A stretch of DNA of 29,887 nt from Ahrensia sp. Lineage in GTDB: Bacteria; Pseudomonadota; Alphaproteobacteria; Rhizobiales; Rhizobiaceae. A program made the position numbers and the translations under genes. The number at the start of each line of letters is the position of its first letter. Position 1 is the first letter of the stretch. Under the pieces are notes generated by a model. It saw nothing but the letters and a program-made list of their open reading frames with translations. It was not told the DNA's origin and ran no database searches. Of the stretch, positions 1 through 7,257 are shown one piece after another. Location: the NCBI GenBank assembly GCA_002698425.1, contig NZXU01000105.1:1-29887 (forward strand). Reading direction: 5' to 3'.

Positions 1-141
1 AGAATGCGGTTTCGCCGTTCCGAAAACCTTTCACAAAGACCAACTGCTCTCTATCCCCCCCGATATGCCCGTCATAGTAAAGCCGCGCGACTTGGGAGGA
101 AGTGTCGGGCTTATGCGGTCAACGGCCGGACAGCTTGCGGT
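1..141. other. Left edge, no gene recognised
   Basis: This stretch precedes the first insertion sequence. I see no coding segment that resembles a known family. In particular, it does not contain the missing end of the truncated IS that lies on the other side of the intact IS. The two flanks of the intact IS therefore do not look like halves of one element. Confidence 0.4.
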
Positions 142-172
142 GGACTGAACCGCCCCGGGTTTGCCGGAGGCT
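142..172 (+). repeat. Left terminal inverted repeat of the IS3-family element
   Basis: The repeat begins GGACTGAACCGCCCCGG and is matched base for base in reverse complement by 1434-1464. The inner 27 bp start with TGA, which fits the TG...CA ends usual for IS3 elements. Confidence 0.9.
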
Positions 173-198
173 CCAACTCCTGAGTAGGATGGAGCATC

Positions 199-525
199 AT
201 GAGCAAGACAACGAACAAGTATTCTCCCGAAGTCCGCGAGCGCGCCGTGCGCATGGTTTTCGACAATCAAGGGCAACATGACAGCCGCTGGTCGGCGATC
301 ATGTCGATTTCAGCGAAGATCGGCTGTGCGCCGCAGACGCTGAACGAGTGGGTCAAGAAGGCCGAAGTCGATCGCGGTGAACGGGCCGGCGTCACGACCG
401 AGATGGCCGATCGGCTTAGGGCGCTGGAACGGGAGAACCGGGAGCTCAAACAAGCCAACGAGATCCTGCGCAAGGCATCTGCGTATTTTGCCCTGGCGGA
501 GCTCGACCGCCGACCGAAGTCATGA
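199..525 (+). CDS. IS3-family transposase OrfA
   Basis: This 108-residue protein is the DNA-binding half of an IS3 transposase. It has the helix-turn-helix typical of OrfA (about residues 8-60, including the [16 protein letters not shown] segment) followed by a leucine-zipper-like coiled coil (about 68-95, [20 protein letters not shown]). OrfA binds the terminal inverted repeats and normally joins OrfB by frameshifting to form the full OrfAB transposase. Its stop overlaps the orfB start in an ATGA, which also allows independent translation of OrfB. The start used is the ATG following a GGATGGAG-type ribosome site. Confidence 0.93.
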   Translation: MSKTTNKYSPEVRERAVRMVFDNQGQHDSRWSAIMSISAKIGCAPQTLNEWVKKAEVDRGERAGVTTEMADRLRALERENRELKQANEILRKASAYFALAELDRRPKS

Positions 526-1421
526 TTGCGTTTATCGACGATCACCGTGGAGAACTCGGGGTCGAGCCGATCTGCAGACATCTGCCGATTGCCCCGTCCA
601 CCTATTACGATCATCTGACCAAGCAGGCCGATCCGGAACGGCTCTCGGATCGAGCCAAGCGCGATGGCGAACTGCGTCCCGAGATACAGCGCGTTTTCGA
701 TGCCAATTTCGAAGTCTACGGCGTGCGCAAGGTCTGGCGCCAGATGCGGCGCGAAGGGTTCAGTGTGGCCAGATGCACCGTCGAGAGACTGATGAAGGAC
801 ATGGGCCTCGAAGGCGTCATTCGCGGCAAGAAGATCAAGACCACGCTTCCCGACAAGGCCCAGCCATGCCCGCTGGACAAGGTGAACCGCCAGTTCCGCG
901 TGCCAGCGCCGGACATGCTTTGGGTGAGCGATTTCACCTATGTCGCCACCTGGCAGGGCTTCGTCTACGTCGCCTTCGTCATCGATGCCTTCGCGCGCCG
1001 CATTGTCGGATGGCGCGTGAGCCGCACGGCCCATGCCGGGTTCGTCCTGGATGCCCTGGAACAGGCCGTTCATCAACGACGGCCGGGAGCGGGATTGGTG
1101 CATCACTCCGATCGCGGATCGCAATACCTGTCGATCAAATACACCGAGCGACTGGCCGAGGCCGGGATCGAACCGTCGGTCGGCAGCGTCGGCGATAGCT
1201 ACGACAACGCGCTCGCCGAGACGATCAACGGCCTCTTCAAGGCAGAGGTCATTCACCGTCGTGGACCATGGCGCAGCTTCGACGCCGTGGAATACGCCAC
1301 ACTCGAATGGGTCGACTGGTTTAACAACCGCCGTCTGCTGGAACCCATCGGAAATGTCCCGCCAGCAGAGGCCGAAGCAACCTTCTACGCAGCTCTGGAA
1401 ACGTCAGAAATGGCCGCGTAG
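522..1421 (+). CDS. IS3-family transposase OrfB (DDE integrase domain)
   Basis: This 299-residue catalytic subunit has an HTH_21-like N-terminal region (about residues 45-100, [17 protein letters not shown]) and an rve integrase core. The three acidic residues lie in WVSDFTYV (first D), HHSDRGSQY (second D) and the [14 protein letters not shown] helix (E), with the usual DDE spacing. The C-terminal [23 protein letters not shown] segment is the standard IS3 OrfB tail, so the protein appears full length. It starts four bases inside the orfA stop, so expression is by coupling or by -1 frameshifting from orfA. Confidence 0.94.
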   Translation: MIAFIDDHRGELGVEPICRHLPIAPSTYYDHLTKQADPERLSDRAKRDGELRPEIQRVFDANFEVYGVRKVWRQMRREGFSVARCTVERLMKDMGLEGVIRGKKIKTTLPDKAQPCPLDKVNRQFRVPAPDMLWVSDFTYVATWQGFVYVAFVIDAFARRIVGWRVSRTAHAGFVLDALEQAVHQRRPGAGLVHHSDRGSQYLSIKYTERLAEAGIEPSVGSVGDSYDNALAETINGLFKAEVIHRRGPWRSFDAVEYATLEWVDWFNNRRLLEPIGNVPPAEAEATFYAALETSEMAA

Positions 1422-1433
1422 CTTATATCAACC

Positions 1434-1464
1434 AGCCTCCGGCAAACCCGGGGCGGTTCAGTCC
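1434..1464 (-). repeat. Right terminal inverted repeat of the IS3-family element
   Basis: This is the exact reverse complement of 142-172. It also supplies the stop codon that terminates the truncated orfB of the adjacent element, which shows the junction directly. Confidence 0.9.
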
Positions 1465-2060
1465 CGCACAGCGTGGGCAACGAACTCCGGGCCATTGTCG
1501 GAACGTATGAACGTAGGCACGCCGCGCAGGATGAACAGGTCGCTCAAAGCATCGATCACATCGCCCGAGTTGAGCTTGCGCTGCACCTTGATCGCCAGGC
1601 ACTCGCGGCTGAACTCGTCGAGGATGTTCAGCGTCCTGAAGACCTTGCCGTCATCGGTCCGGCAATGCACGAAGTCGTAGCTCCAGACATGGTTATGATA
1701 CTCGGGCCGGAGACGGACGCACGAACCGTCGTTGAGCCAGAGCCGTCCCTTCTTCGGCTGTTTTGCTGGCACTTTGAGCCCCTCCCGCCGCCACAAGCGC
1801 TCAATACGCTTGTCATTCACCTGCCAGCCAGCACCCCTCAACAGAGCCGCGATCCGGCGATAGCCATATCGGCCATATTGGCGAGCCAGTTCGATCATGT
1901 CCGCGACGAGACGCTTTTCATCCGCACGCCCTCGCGGTTGGCGTCTCTGGGTTGAGCGATGCTGGCCCAGGGCCCGACAAACGCGACGTTCTGAGACCTT
2001 CATTTGGCTGCGCACATGATCGATGCAGGCACGGCGACGGGCGGGGCTCAGAAGTTTCCC
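1458..2060 (-). pseudogene. IS3-family OrfB, truncated at its C-terminus
   Basis: The reading frame entered by -1 slippage at the end of orfA runs GKLLSPARRRACIDHVRSQM and on through HTH_21 (KRIERLWRREGLKVPAKQPK) into the integrase core. The first catalytic Asp (NHVWSYDFVHCRTDDGK) and the second (TFIRSDNGPEFVAHAV) are present. The frame then stops at HAVRD because the neighbouring IS begins there, and the stop codon lies in that IS. The helix with the third catalytic residue (Glu) and the C-terminal tail are gone, so the enzyme should be inactive. Family members run about 80 residues further. Confidence 0.85.
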
Positions 2061-2326
2061 CGGGCGGCCTCGGCGAGGATTAGCTTGTCCAGCGTCAGGT
2101 CCGAGACCGCTTTCCGCAGCCGCTCGTTTTCTTTCTGCAGCCGCTTGAGTTCCTTCAGTTGGTCGGTTCCCATCCCGCCATACTGCTTGCGCCACCGGTA
2201 ATAAGTCTGCTCGGTTATGCGAACTTCGCGGACCGCATCGATCCGCGCCATTCCCTGTCCGACGAGCACCTCAACCTGCCGCAGCTTCGTGACAATTTCC
2301 TCTGGCCTGTGTCGCTTGTTTCCCAT
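2048..2326 (-). CDS. IS3-family transposase OrfA of the truncated element
   Basis: This 92-residue OrfA contains a helix-turn-helix (about residues 8-45, RPEEIVTKLRQVEVLVGQG and ITEQTYYRWRKQYGG) and a coiled coil (52-80, LKELKRLQKENERLRKAVSDL). It ends just after a GGGAAAC heptamer in the right phase for -1 slippage into orfB. The ATG follows a purine-rich site (GGAGGATTCGAG) inside the left end of the element. The protein is complete, although its partner OrfB is truncated. Confidence 0.9.
   Translation of the reverse strand: MGNKRHRPEEIVTKLRQVEVLVGQGMARIDAVREVRITEQTYYRWRKQYGGMGTDQLKELKRLQKENERLRKAVSDLTLDKLILAEAARGNF
2054..2060 (-). promoter_or_regulatory. Programmed -1 frameshift heptamer (GGGAAAC)
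   Basis: On the minus strand the last orfA codons read CGG GGA AAC TTC TGA, so the heptamer G GGA AAC is in the X XXY YYZ phase required for tandem slippage. A one-base backward shift gives GGG AAA CTT CTG, which continues directly into the conserved start of OrfB. This is the usual way IS3 elements make OrfAB. No stem-loop was tested. Confidence 0.7.
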
Positions 2327-2383
2327 CTCGAATCCTCCGTTTTCCTAAACATAACGGCGGACCACTTCATTGGGGGAGGATCA

Positions 2384-2545
2384 GGCTCCACCAACACGAT
2401 GATGGGCGATACCGCGCCCATGATGGGCCGGGGCGGCAGCGTAGACGCCGCCGCGCTCGCGGCAATGCCAGCGGACGGTGTCTTCAACATGGTCGCGCAA
2501 TCCTGTTCGGCCTGCCACACCAAGTTCCGTCTCGAAAAGAACTGA
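2384..2545 (+). pseudogene. Cytochrome c' family protein, C-terminal remnant
   Basis: The last 53 codons of a c'-type (c556) cytochrome survive. They encode a linker rich in Met and Gly, then FNMVAQSCSACHTKFRLEK, where CSACH binds haem and the following FR is typical of the class in which haem is attached near the C-terminus. Everything upstream has been replaced by the IS that ends at 2383, including the signal peptide and the axial-ligand helix. The open frame continues upstream only into IS sequence. The stop is 3 bases before the next gene, so the two were probably one operon encoding periplasmic electron carriers for the oxidase that follows. Confidence 0.75.
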
Positions 2546-2548
2546 GCC

Positions 2549-4444
2549 ATGCGACGGTTCACAAGATTCACCGCGTTCGCCGCCGTATTGGCGGCGGCGG
2601 GTGCGGCCTCGCTCCATGCCTGGCCGATCGGCCGCCCGGTGGCGCTCGACACGATTGCGGGCGACGCGACGCGCGGCGCCTATCTTGCGCGCATGTCCGG
2701 CTGCATCGCGTGTCACACGGACGCCGAAAGCGGCGGCCCGCCGCTGGCTGGCGGCGTGGAACTGCCGACGGATTTCGGCACGTTCCACGCGCCGAACCTG
2801 ACCATGGACGCGGAGCATGGCATCGGCGCCTGGTCGATCCAGGATTTCGCCAAGGCGGTTCGACAAGGCATCTCGCCGGAAGGCCGACCCTATTACCCCG
2901 CCTTCCCCTATCCGTTCTATTCGCGCTTCTCGGACCAAGACATCGCCGACCTCTGGGCGGCATTTCGGACCGTGCCGGCGGTCGCCGAAGCCTCGCCGGA
3001 ACAAGAGCTGCAGTTCCCCTACAGCTTCCGGCCGGCGCTAAAGGTCTGGCGGGCAATGTTCCTCGACATGGAGCGCCTGGAGCCGGTGCCAGACAAGAGC
3101 GAAGCTTGGAACCGCGGGCGCTACATCGTGCGAGGGCCGGGCCATTGCGGTGCCTGTCACACGCCGCGCAATATGCTTGGAGCACGACAGGCCGAACTTG
3201 CCATGCACGGCGCCGATGGCCTGCCGGACGGCGGCAAGTCGCCACCGATCACTGCGGACAGGCTGGAAGCAAACGGCTGGACCGTCAACACACTCGAAGA
3301 GGCGACCTCGATCCACTGGCACGGCATCCGCATAGACAATGCGATGGACGGCGTCGCCGGGCTGACGCAGGAGGCGGTGCCGACAGGCGGGACATTCGAC
3401 TACGACTTCATCGCGCCCGCCGCCGGCACCTACTGGTACCACGCCCACAACAGGAACTGGAACCAGGTGGCGCGCGGGCTGTACGGGCCGCTGATCGTCG
3501 AGGAGGAGCAGCCCGCCTTCGACCGCGACCACGACCTGACGCTGGTGATCGACGACTGGCGGCTGGCCAATGACGGCACGCTCGACGTGGCCAGCCTCGG
3601 CTCGCTGATGGACTGGAGCCACGGCGACCGGCTCGGCAACTGGCTGACCGTCAACGGCGAGAGCCTGCCGGCCTTTGCGCTGAAGGCGGGCGAGGCCTAC
3701 CGGCTGCGCCTGATCAACGCGGCGAACGCGCGGGTGCTCGAACTCGATCCGACCCGCTTCGGCGCCAAGGTGATCGCCTATGACGGCCAGCCGCTGCCGG
3801 AGCCGGTCACGCTTGACTATTCGCCGTTCCTGCTCGGACCGGCGCAGCGCGCCGACCTGCTGGTGGTGCCGCAGGGCGATTTCGCCCTGGAGGAAATCTC
3901 GCGGCGCGATCCGTTCGCCTTCGTATCGTTCAAGGTCAACCCGGGCGACGGCGGCGGAGATACGGCGCTTCCACGCCTCGCGGCCAACGCGATTCCCGAA
4001 CCGGACCTGGCGAATGCAAAACCGGTTCGTCTGGAGATGACCGGCGGCGCGATGGGCGGTTTCACCGAGATCGTCTACAAGGGGCGCAAGCTCGACGGCG
4101 AGGATTTCCGTGACACCGGACAGGTATGGGCTTTCAACGGCGTCGCCAATCTCGACGACGAACCGCTGTTTACCGCCAAGCGCGGCGAGACGGTGGTGAT
4201 CGAAACGGTCAACGACACGGCCTGGGTACACGCCATGCACACGCACAGCCACCATTTCCGGGTGATCGAGCGCTCGGGCGCGACCGTGGACGACGGCAGG
4301 CCGTGGCGCGACACCTTCCTGATCGGACCGCAGCAGACGACGAGGATCGCCTTCGTCGCCGACAATCCGGGCAAATGGCTGTTGCACTGCCACATGCTGG
4401 AGCATGCAGCGGCCGGCATGAATACGTGGTTCGAGGTTGGTTAG
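2549..4444 (+). CDS. Dihaem cytochrome c fused in frame to a multicopper oxidase (chimera)
   Basis: This 631-residue protein joins two families. Residues 1-22 are a signal peptide. Residues 35-245 are a dihaem cytochrome c with haem motifs CIACH (52-56) and CGACH (200-204). From about 248 to the end it is a multicopper oxidase that retains all four copper motifs: HWHG (256-259), WYHAH (296-300), HAMHTH (561-566) and HCHMLEH ending with M624. The oxidase lacks its own signal peptide and roughly the first 60-80 residues of cupredoxin domain 1. The cytochrome stops at ANGWTVN, where relatives continue to a longer C-terminus. The junction is at a GTCAAC (3284-3289), which could encode VN in both parents, so a short-homology deletion is likely. 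If folded, haem and copper centres would share one periplasmic polypeptide. Whether it is active cannot be told from sequence. Confidence 0.85.
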   Translation: MRRFTRFTAFAAVLAAAGAASLHAWPIGRPVALDTIAGDATRGAYLARMSGCIACHTDAESGGPPLAGGVELPTDFGTFHAPNLTMDAEHGIGAWSIQDFAKAVRQGISPEGRPYYPAFPYPFYSRFSDQDIADLWAAFRTVPAVAEASPEQELQFPYSFRPALKVWRAMFLDMERLEPVPDKSEAWNRGRYIVRGPGHCGACHTPRNMLGARQAELAMHGADGLPDGGKSPPITADRLEANGWTVNTLEEATSIHWHGIRIDNAMDGVAGLTQEAVPTGGTFDYDFIAPAAGTYWYHAHNRNWNQVARGLYGPLIVEEEQPAFDRDHDLTLVIDDWRLANDGTLDVASLGSLMDWSHGDRLGNWLTVNGESLPAFALKAGEAYRLRLINAANARVLELDPTRFGAKVIAYDGQPLPEPVTLDYSPFLLGPAQRADLLVVPQGDFALEEISRRDPFAFVSFKVNPGDGGGDTALPRLAANAIPEPDLANAKPVRLEMTGGAMGGFTEIVYKGRKLDGEDFRDTGQVWAFNGVANLDDEPLFTAKRGETVVIETVNDTAWVHAMHTHSHHFRVIERSGATVDDGRPWRDTFLIGPQQTTRIAFVADNPGKWLLHCHMLEHAAAGMNTWFEVG

Positions 4445-4480
4445 GAGGACGAATCGTCGGCCTCTGAACGACGGTACCGG

Positions 4481-4522
4481 CCGCGGGCTTCACCGTCTCG
4501 TGAAGCCTGCGGTATGGTTTTT
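4481..4522 (+). terminator. Intrinsic terminator after the cytochrome-oxidase gene
   Basis: A 13-bp stem (4481-4493 CCGCGGGCTTCAC with 4500-4512, one G-T pair) closes a 6-base loop. It is followed by a short T run (4518-4522). The hairpin ends at 4512, just before an ATG at 4514, so that ATG is an unlikely start and the ATG at 4550 is preferred for the next gene. Confidence 0.65.
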
Positions 4523-4549
4523 ATAACAAGTTCGGGGTATCGATACGAT

Positions 4550-4894
4550 ATGCGCAGTTCGCTCACGATACTTGCCTTTTTCGCCTACTTGCTGGCCGCT
4601 CTGCCGACAGGCTTCGTCACGGCCAATGCGGCACCGGAGCCGCTTGGCGGCGCGATTTCGGCAAGCGTAGGTCCCGCTGATGATCTACACAGCATTTCTG
4701 ACGCAATCGCGAAGTGCTGCATGAAGGAGAAACTCGCCAGCGGCTCGACGATGTGCAAGATCGACTGCGCCGCGACCGTGCCAGAGTTCTCTTCCGCCCA
4801 AGCGATGCCCAATTCCGATTACGGAGTGCCGCCGCACAGCCCCACGCCGCAATCGAACGCAAATAGCCTTTTCCGTCCCCCGATAGCCGCCTGA
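4550..4894 (+). CDS. Small exported Cys-containing protein of unknown function
   Basis: From the ATG at 4550 the product is 114 residues and begins with a clear signal peptide (MRSSLTILAFFAYLLAALPTG...ANA). The mature part has four cysteines in the order CC...C...C (KCCMKEK, MCKIDC) and a Pro/Ser/Asn-rich low-complexity tail. An in-frame ATG at 4514 would add 12 residues but overlaps the end of the terminator hairpin. I do not recognise a named family. The position in a copper cluster and the clustered Cys/Met residues suggest a periplasmic metal-binding or metal-sensing role, which is inference only. Confidence 0.6.
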   Translation: MRSSLTILAFFAYLLAALPTGFVTANAAPEPLGGAISASVGPADDLHSISDAIAKCCMKEKLASGSTMCKIDCAATVPEFSSAQAMPNSDYGVPPHSPTPQSNANSLFRPPIAA

Positions 4895-4951
4895 CTGACA
4901 GGAACCGGGAGCCGTCGGCTTCCGCATCGGCAATTCAAACGGGAAAGTACC

Positions 4952-5506
4952 ATGATTTCCAGACGCAATGTCGTGCTGGGCGGGATCGCCGCAGCACTGG
5001 CGCCAATCCCTGCAACGGCGCATAACACGGTTTTTGCGCTCGATCCGCGTTTCGAGCCGCAAGTGGTCACCTTCACCGGCTTCGAGCCGGGAACGCTGGT
5101 GGTCGATCCGGCAAATCACTTCCTCTACCTCGTCAGCGAGCCACGCGAAGCGCGGCGCTATGGCGTCGGCGTCGGCAGGGCCGGCCTGACATTCAAGGGA
5201 ACGGCAATGATCGGCCGCAAGGCCGAATGGCCGAGTTGGCGGCCGACCGACAACATGATCCGCCGCAATCCGAAGAAATATGCGCGCTATGCGGGCGGCG
5301 TGCCCGGCGGCCCGAGCAATCCGCTCGGGGCGCGAGCGCTGTATCTCTATCGCGACGGGCGCGACACGATGTACCGGATCCACGGAACCAACGAGCCTTC
5401 GTCAATCGGGCGCTCCGTCTCCAACGGCTGCATCCGCATGATCAACGATCACGTCATCGACCTCTACGAACGTGTGCCGGTCGGCACGAGCGTCGTGGTG
5501 ATATGA
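4952..5506 (+). CDS. YkuD-family L,D-transpeptidase
   Basis: This 184-residue exported enzyme has a Tat-like or Sec signal (MISRRNVVLGGIAAALAPIP, cleavage probably near ATA-H) and a YkuD domain (about 45-184). The catalytic signature is complete: HGTNEPSSIG with H144, then SNGCIRM with the nucleophile C160. YkuD enzymes form 3-3 crosslinks in peptidoglycan or attach proteins to it, acting on tetrapeptide stems in the periplasm. It sits 57 bases after the small exported protein and 86 bases before the DUF411 gene, all in one direction. A second, related transpeptidase lies 550 bases downstream, so the pair is part of the cluster and probably not passing genes. Confidence 0.9.
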   Translation: MISRRNVVLGGIAAALAPIPATAHNTVFALDPRFEPQVVTFTGFEPGTLVVDPANHFLYLVSEPREARRYGVGVGRAGLTFKGTAMIGRKAEWPSWRPTDNMIRRNPKKYARYAGGVPGGPSNPLGARALYLYRDGRDTMYRIHGTNEPSSIGRSVSNGCIRMINDHVIDLYERVPVGTSVVVI

Positions 5507-5592
5507 ACCGCGCGCCCAGAAACAACACCATAACTCCTCCGCCGCGCAGGCAGGCGTTGCCACCATTCACCCAATTTCAGGAAAGCCGAACC

Positions 5593-6063
5593 ATGAAACG
5601 TATTCTCTCTTCCGCCCTGCTCGCATCGGCGATCGGGCTCAACGCAACCGGAACCGGCCATGCACAGGACGGCATGACCATCACCGTTTACAAGACGCCA
5701 TGGTGCGGCTGCTGCCATGTCTGGACCGAAGCGGTCCAGAAAGCCGGATACACGGTAAAGGTCCACGACATCGAGGACCTGACCCAGGTCAAGAAACAGG
5801 CCGGTGTGAGCGCCGAGCTGGAAGCCTGCCATACCGCAGTGCTCGATACCGGGCGCAAATATGTGCTCGAGGGGCATGTGCCAATCGAGGCGGTGGAAAA
5901 GCTGATGAGCGAGCGTCCGGAAATTCGCGGTATCGCCACACCCGGCATGCCGTCGGGATCGCTCGGCATGGGCAACGATCCGAACGCCCGCTACGACGTG
6001 CTTGCCTTCACAGGAAACGCGGCCGATCGGCCGACGGTCTTCTACGAGGCGGGCAAACGATGA
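5593..6063 (+). CDS. DUF411 periplasmic metal-binding protein
   Basis: This 156-residue protein has an N-terminal signal peptide (1-25) and a thioredoxin-like DUF411 domain. The metal-binding signature is clear: TPWCGCCHVW with C38, C40 and C41, then ACH (79-81 region), EGHVP (93-97) and MPSGSLGM (119-126). DUF411 proteins accompany copper-resistance genes and are thought to bind copper. Its stop overlaps the next start in an ATGA, so translation of the following L,D-transpeptidase is coupled. The start chosen is the ATG at 5593, because it is preceded by AGGAAAGCC and opens directly into the signal peptide. The open frame extends much further upstream without signs of coding. Confidence 0.88.
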   Translation: MKRILSSALLASAIGLNATGTGHAQDGMTITVYKTPWCGCCHVWTEAVQKAGYTVKVHDIEDLTQVKKQAGVSAELEACHTAVLDTGRKYVLEGHVPIEAVEKLMSERPEIRGIATPGMPSGSLGMGNDPNARYDVLAFTGNAADRPTVFYEAGKR

Positions 6064-6749
6064 CCGGATGCGCATCGCGAGCCATGTCGCGGCGCCATTT
6101 CGTAAGCGGATCGGCGAGCCTCGCGGGGCTTGCCGTGGCGGGCTGCACGACGACGCCGGAACAGCCGTCGCAGGTCGAACTGATGAAGCCGGTCATCAAT
6201 TCATCCTATCAACTCATGTACGGACCAAAACCTAAGGAGCGGTTTCCTATTCCGGCGGTGGAGTTAGAGAAAGTGCCGGAGCAATTCTGGCGCCGGCAGG
6301 TCGACTATCCCACCACAGAGCGGGTCGGTACCGTCATCGTAGATACGTCGCACTTCTTCCTCTACCACGTGCAAGAGAATGGAAAGGCTATGCGCTATGG
6401 TGTCGGGCTCGGCCGAGCCGGATTCGAGTGGTCGGGGCGAGCGCAAATCACCTGGAAACAGACGTGGCCGAAATGGACGCCGCCTGCGGAGATGATCGAA
6501 CGCGAGCCCGAACTGGCCAAATGGAGCGCAGAAAACGGCGGCATGCCGCCCGGCCTGACCAATCCGCTGGGCGCGCGGGCGCTCTACATCTTCCAGGATG
6601 GCGTCGACACGCTCTACCGCGTGCACGGTTCGCCGGAATACTGGACAATCGGCAAGGCGGTCTCCAGTGGCTGCGTACGCCTGATGAACCAGGATATCAT
6701 CGATTTGTACGGGCGGGTGTCCGAGGGGTCCCCGATCATCGTGGCATGA
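6060..6749 (+). CDS. YkuD-family L,D-transpeptidase, lipoprotein form
   Basis: This 229-residue protein carries the twin-arginine-like SRRHFVSG followed by a hydrophobic stretch and a lipobox (LAVAGC, C29), so it is probably anchored to a membrane. The catalytic domain (about 85-229) has HGSPEYWTIG (H189) and SSGCVRLM (C205). It is similar in plan to the transpeptidase at 4952 (both have LGARALY and VG.GRAG segments), so the two are likely paralogues, one soluble and one lipid-anchored. An alternative start at 6084 (MSRRHF) would also leave the signal intact. The ATGA overlap with DUF411 favours 6060. Confidence 0.88.
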   Translation: MTGCASRAMSRRHFVSGSASLAGLAVAGCTTTPEQPSQVELMKPVINSSYQLMYGPKPKERFPIPAVELEKVPEQFWRRQVDYPTTERVGTVIVDTSHFFLYHVQENGKAMRYGVGLGRAGFEWSGRAQITWKQTWPKWTPPAEMIEREPELAKWSAENGGMPPGLTNPLGARALYIFQDGVDTLYRVHGSPEYWTIGKAVSSGCVRLMNQDIIDLYGRVSEGSPIIVA

Positions 6750-6759
6750 GGACAGAGAC

Positions 6760-7257
6760 ATGACGGTCAGACGTTTCGCGATTGTGGCGACAACTATTCT
6801 GCCACTACTGGCGGCGCTTGCCTTCTGGCTGGTTCGCAGCTCGCAGTAGACGGAAAGTGCTCTGCTCCGGACCGATGACAAGCAAATCGTCGCCGCTGGC
6901 GCGGCGATCTACGCGACCAATTGCGCGTCGTGCCATGGCGCGGGCCTCAAGGGCCAATCCGACTGGCAGTCGCCGGGCGCCGACGGCCTCATGCCGGCGC
7001 CCCCGCATGACGAGACAGGGCACACCTGGCACCATCCAGACGAGGTGCTGTTCGCGATCACCAAGCACGGCATCGTCAAGGCCGCCGGTCTGACGGAATA
7101 CCGATCCGCGATGCCCATCTACGAGGGCGTGTTGTCCGACGAGGAGATCGTTGCGGCGCTGTCATGGATCAAGGCGCAATGGCCCGCCGAAATCCGCGAA
7201 AGACATGACCAGATGAACGCCCAGTATCAGGCGCAGAAAAGGGTATCGAACAAATGA
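6760..7257 (+). pseudogene. Cytochrome c interrupted by an in-frame amber codon
   Basis: A frame of 166 codons encodes a membrane-anchor or signal segment (residues 1-29, RRFAIVATTILPLLAALAFWL), then TAG at 6847-6849 (codon 30), then a class I cytochrome c domain with NCASCHG (C55, C58, H59), an axial-Met candidate in YRSAMPIYEG and an Ala-rich C-terminal helix. The frame is otherwise undamaged and its stop overlaps the start of the oxidase at 7254 (ATGA). No ATG, GTG or TTG lies between the amber codon and the haem motif, so export would be lost. CAG or AAG is one base away from TAG. This is either a recent null, a sequencing error or a case for suppression. By context it would feed electrons to or from the oxidase. 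Confidence 0.85.

Larger units (their letters stand above)
142..1464 (+). mobile_element. IS3-family insertion sequence, apparently intact
   Basis: The element is bounded by perfect 31-bp inverted repeats (142-172 and 1434-1464) and carries orfA and orfB in the IS3 arrangement, with orfB in the -1 frame relative to orfA. If the conventional TG...CA ends are used, the element would be 146-1460. No direct target duplication is visible: the left flank ends GCGGT and the right flank starts CCGCA. The right end stops exactly where the neighbouring IS orfB is cut, so this copy probably jumped into or recombined with that element and the other half was later lost. All transposase motifs are present, so the element could still be active. 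Confidence 0.9.
1465..2383 (-). mobile_element. Truncated IS3-family element, second type
   Basis: A different IS3 element lies on the minus strand. Its left (orfA-proximal) end is visible at 2383, where the minus strand begins TGATCCTCCCCCAATGAAG, and orfA and most of orfB follow. The orfB-distal end, with roughly the last 80 codons and the right inverted repeat, is missing because the neighbouring IS3 copy abuts at 1464. The element ends inside a cytochrome c' gene that continues at 2384, so it was the first of the two to insert here. It cannot transpose by itself. Confidence 0.85.

Noticed and set aside
267..1256. A 329-codon minus-strand frame inside the IS3 element
   Set aside because: It is opposite orfA and orfB, which have complete transposase motifs.
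3038..4405. A 455-codon minus-strand frame over the multicopper oxidase
   Set aside because: It is antisense to conserved copper motifs, with Arg/Val/His-rich composition typical of a shadow frame.
4514..4549. ATG at 4514 as the start of the small Cys-containing protein
   Set aside because: It lies directly after the terminator hairpin with its T run. The ATG at 4550 opens a proper signal peptide.
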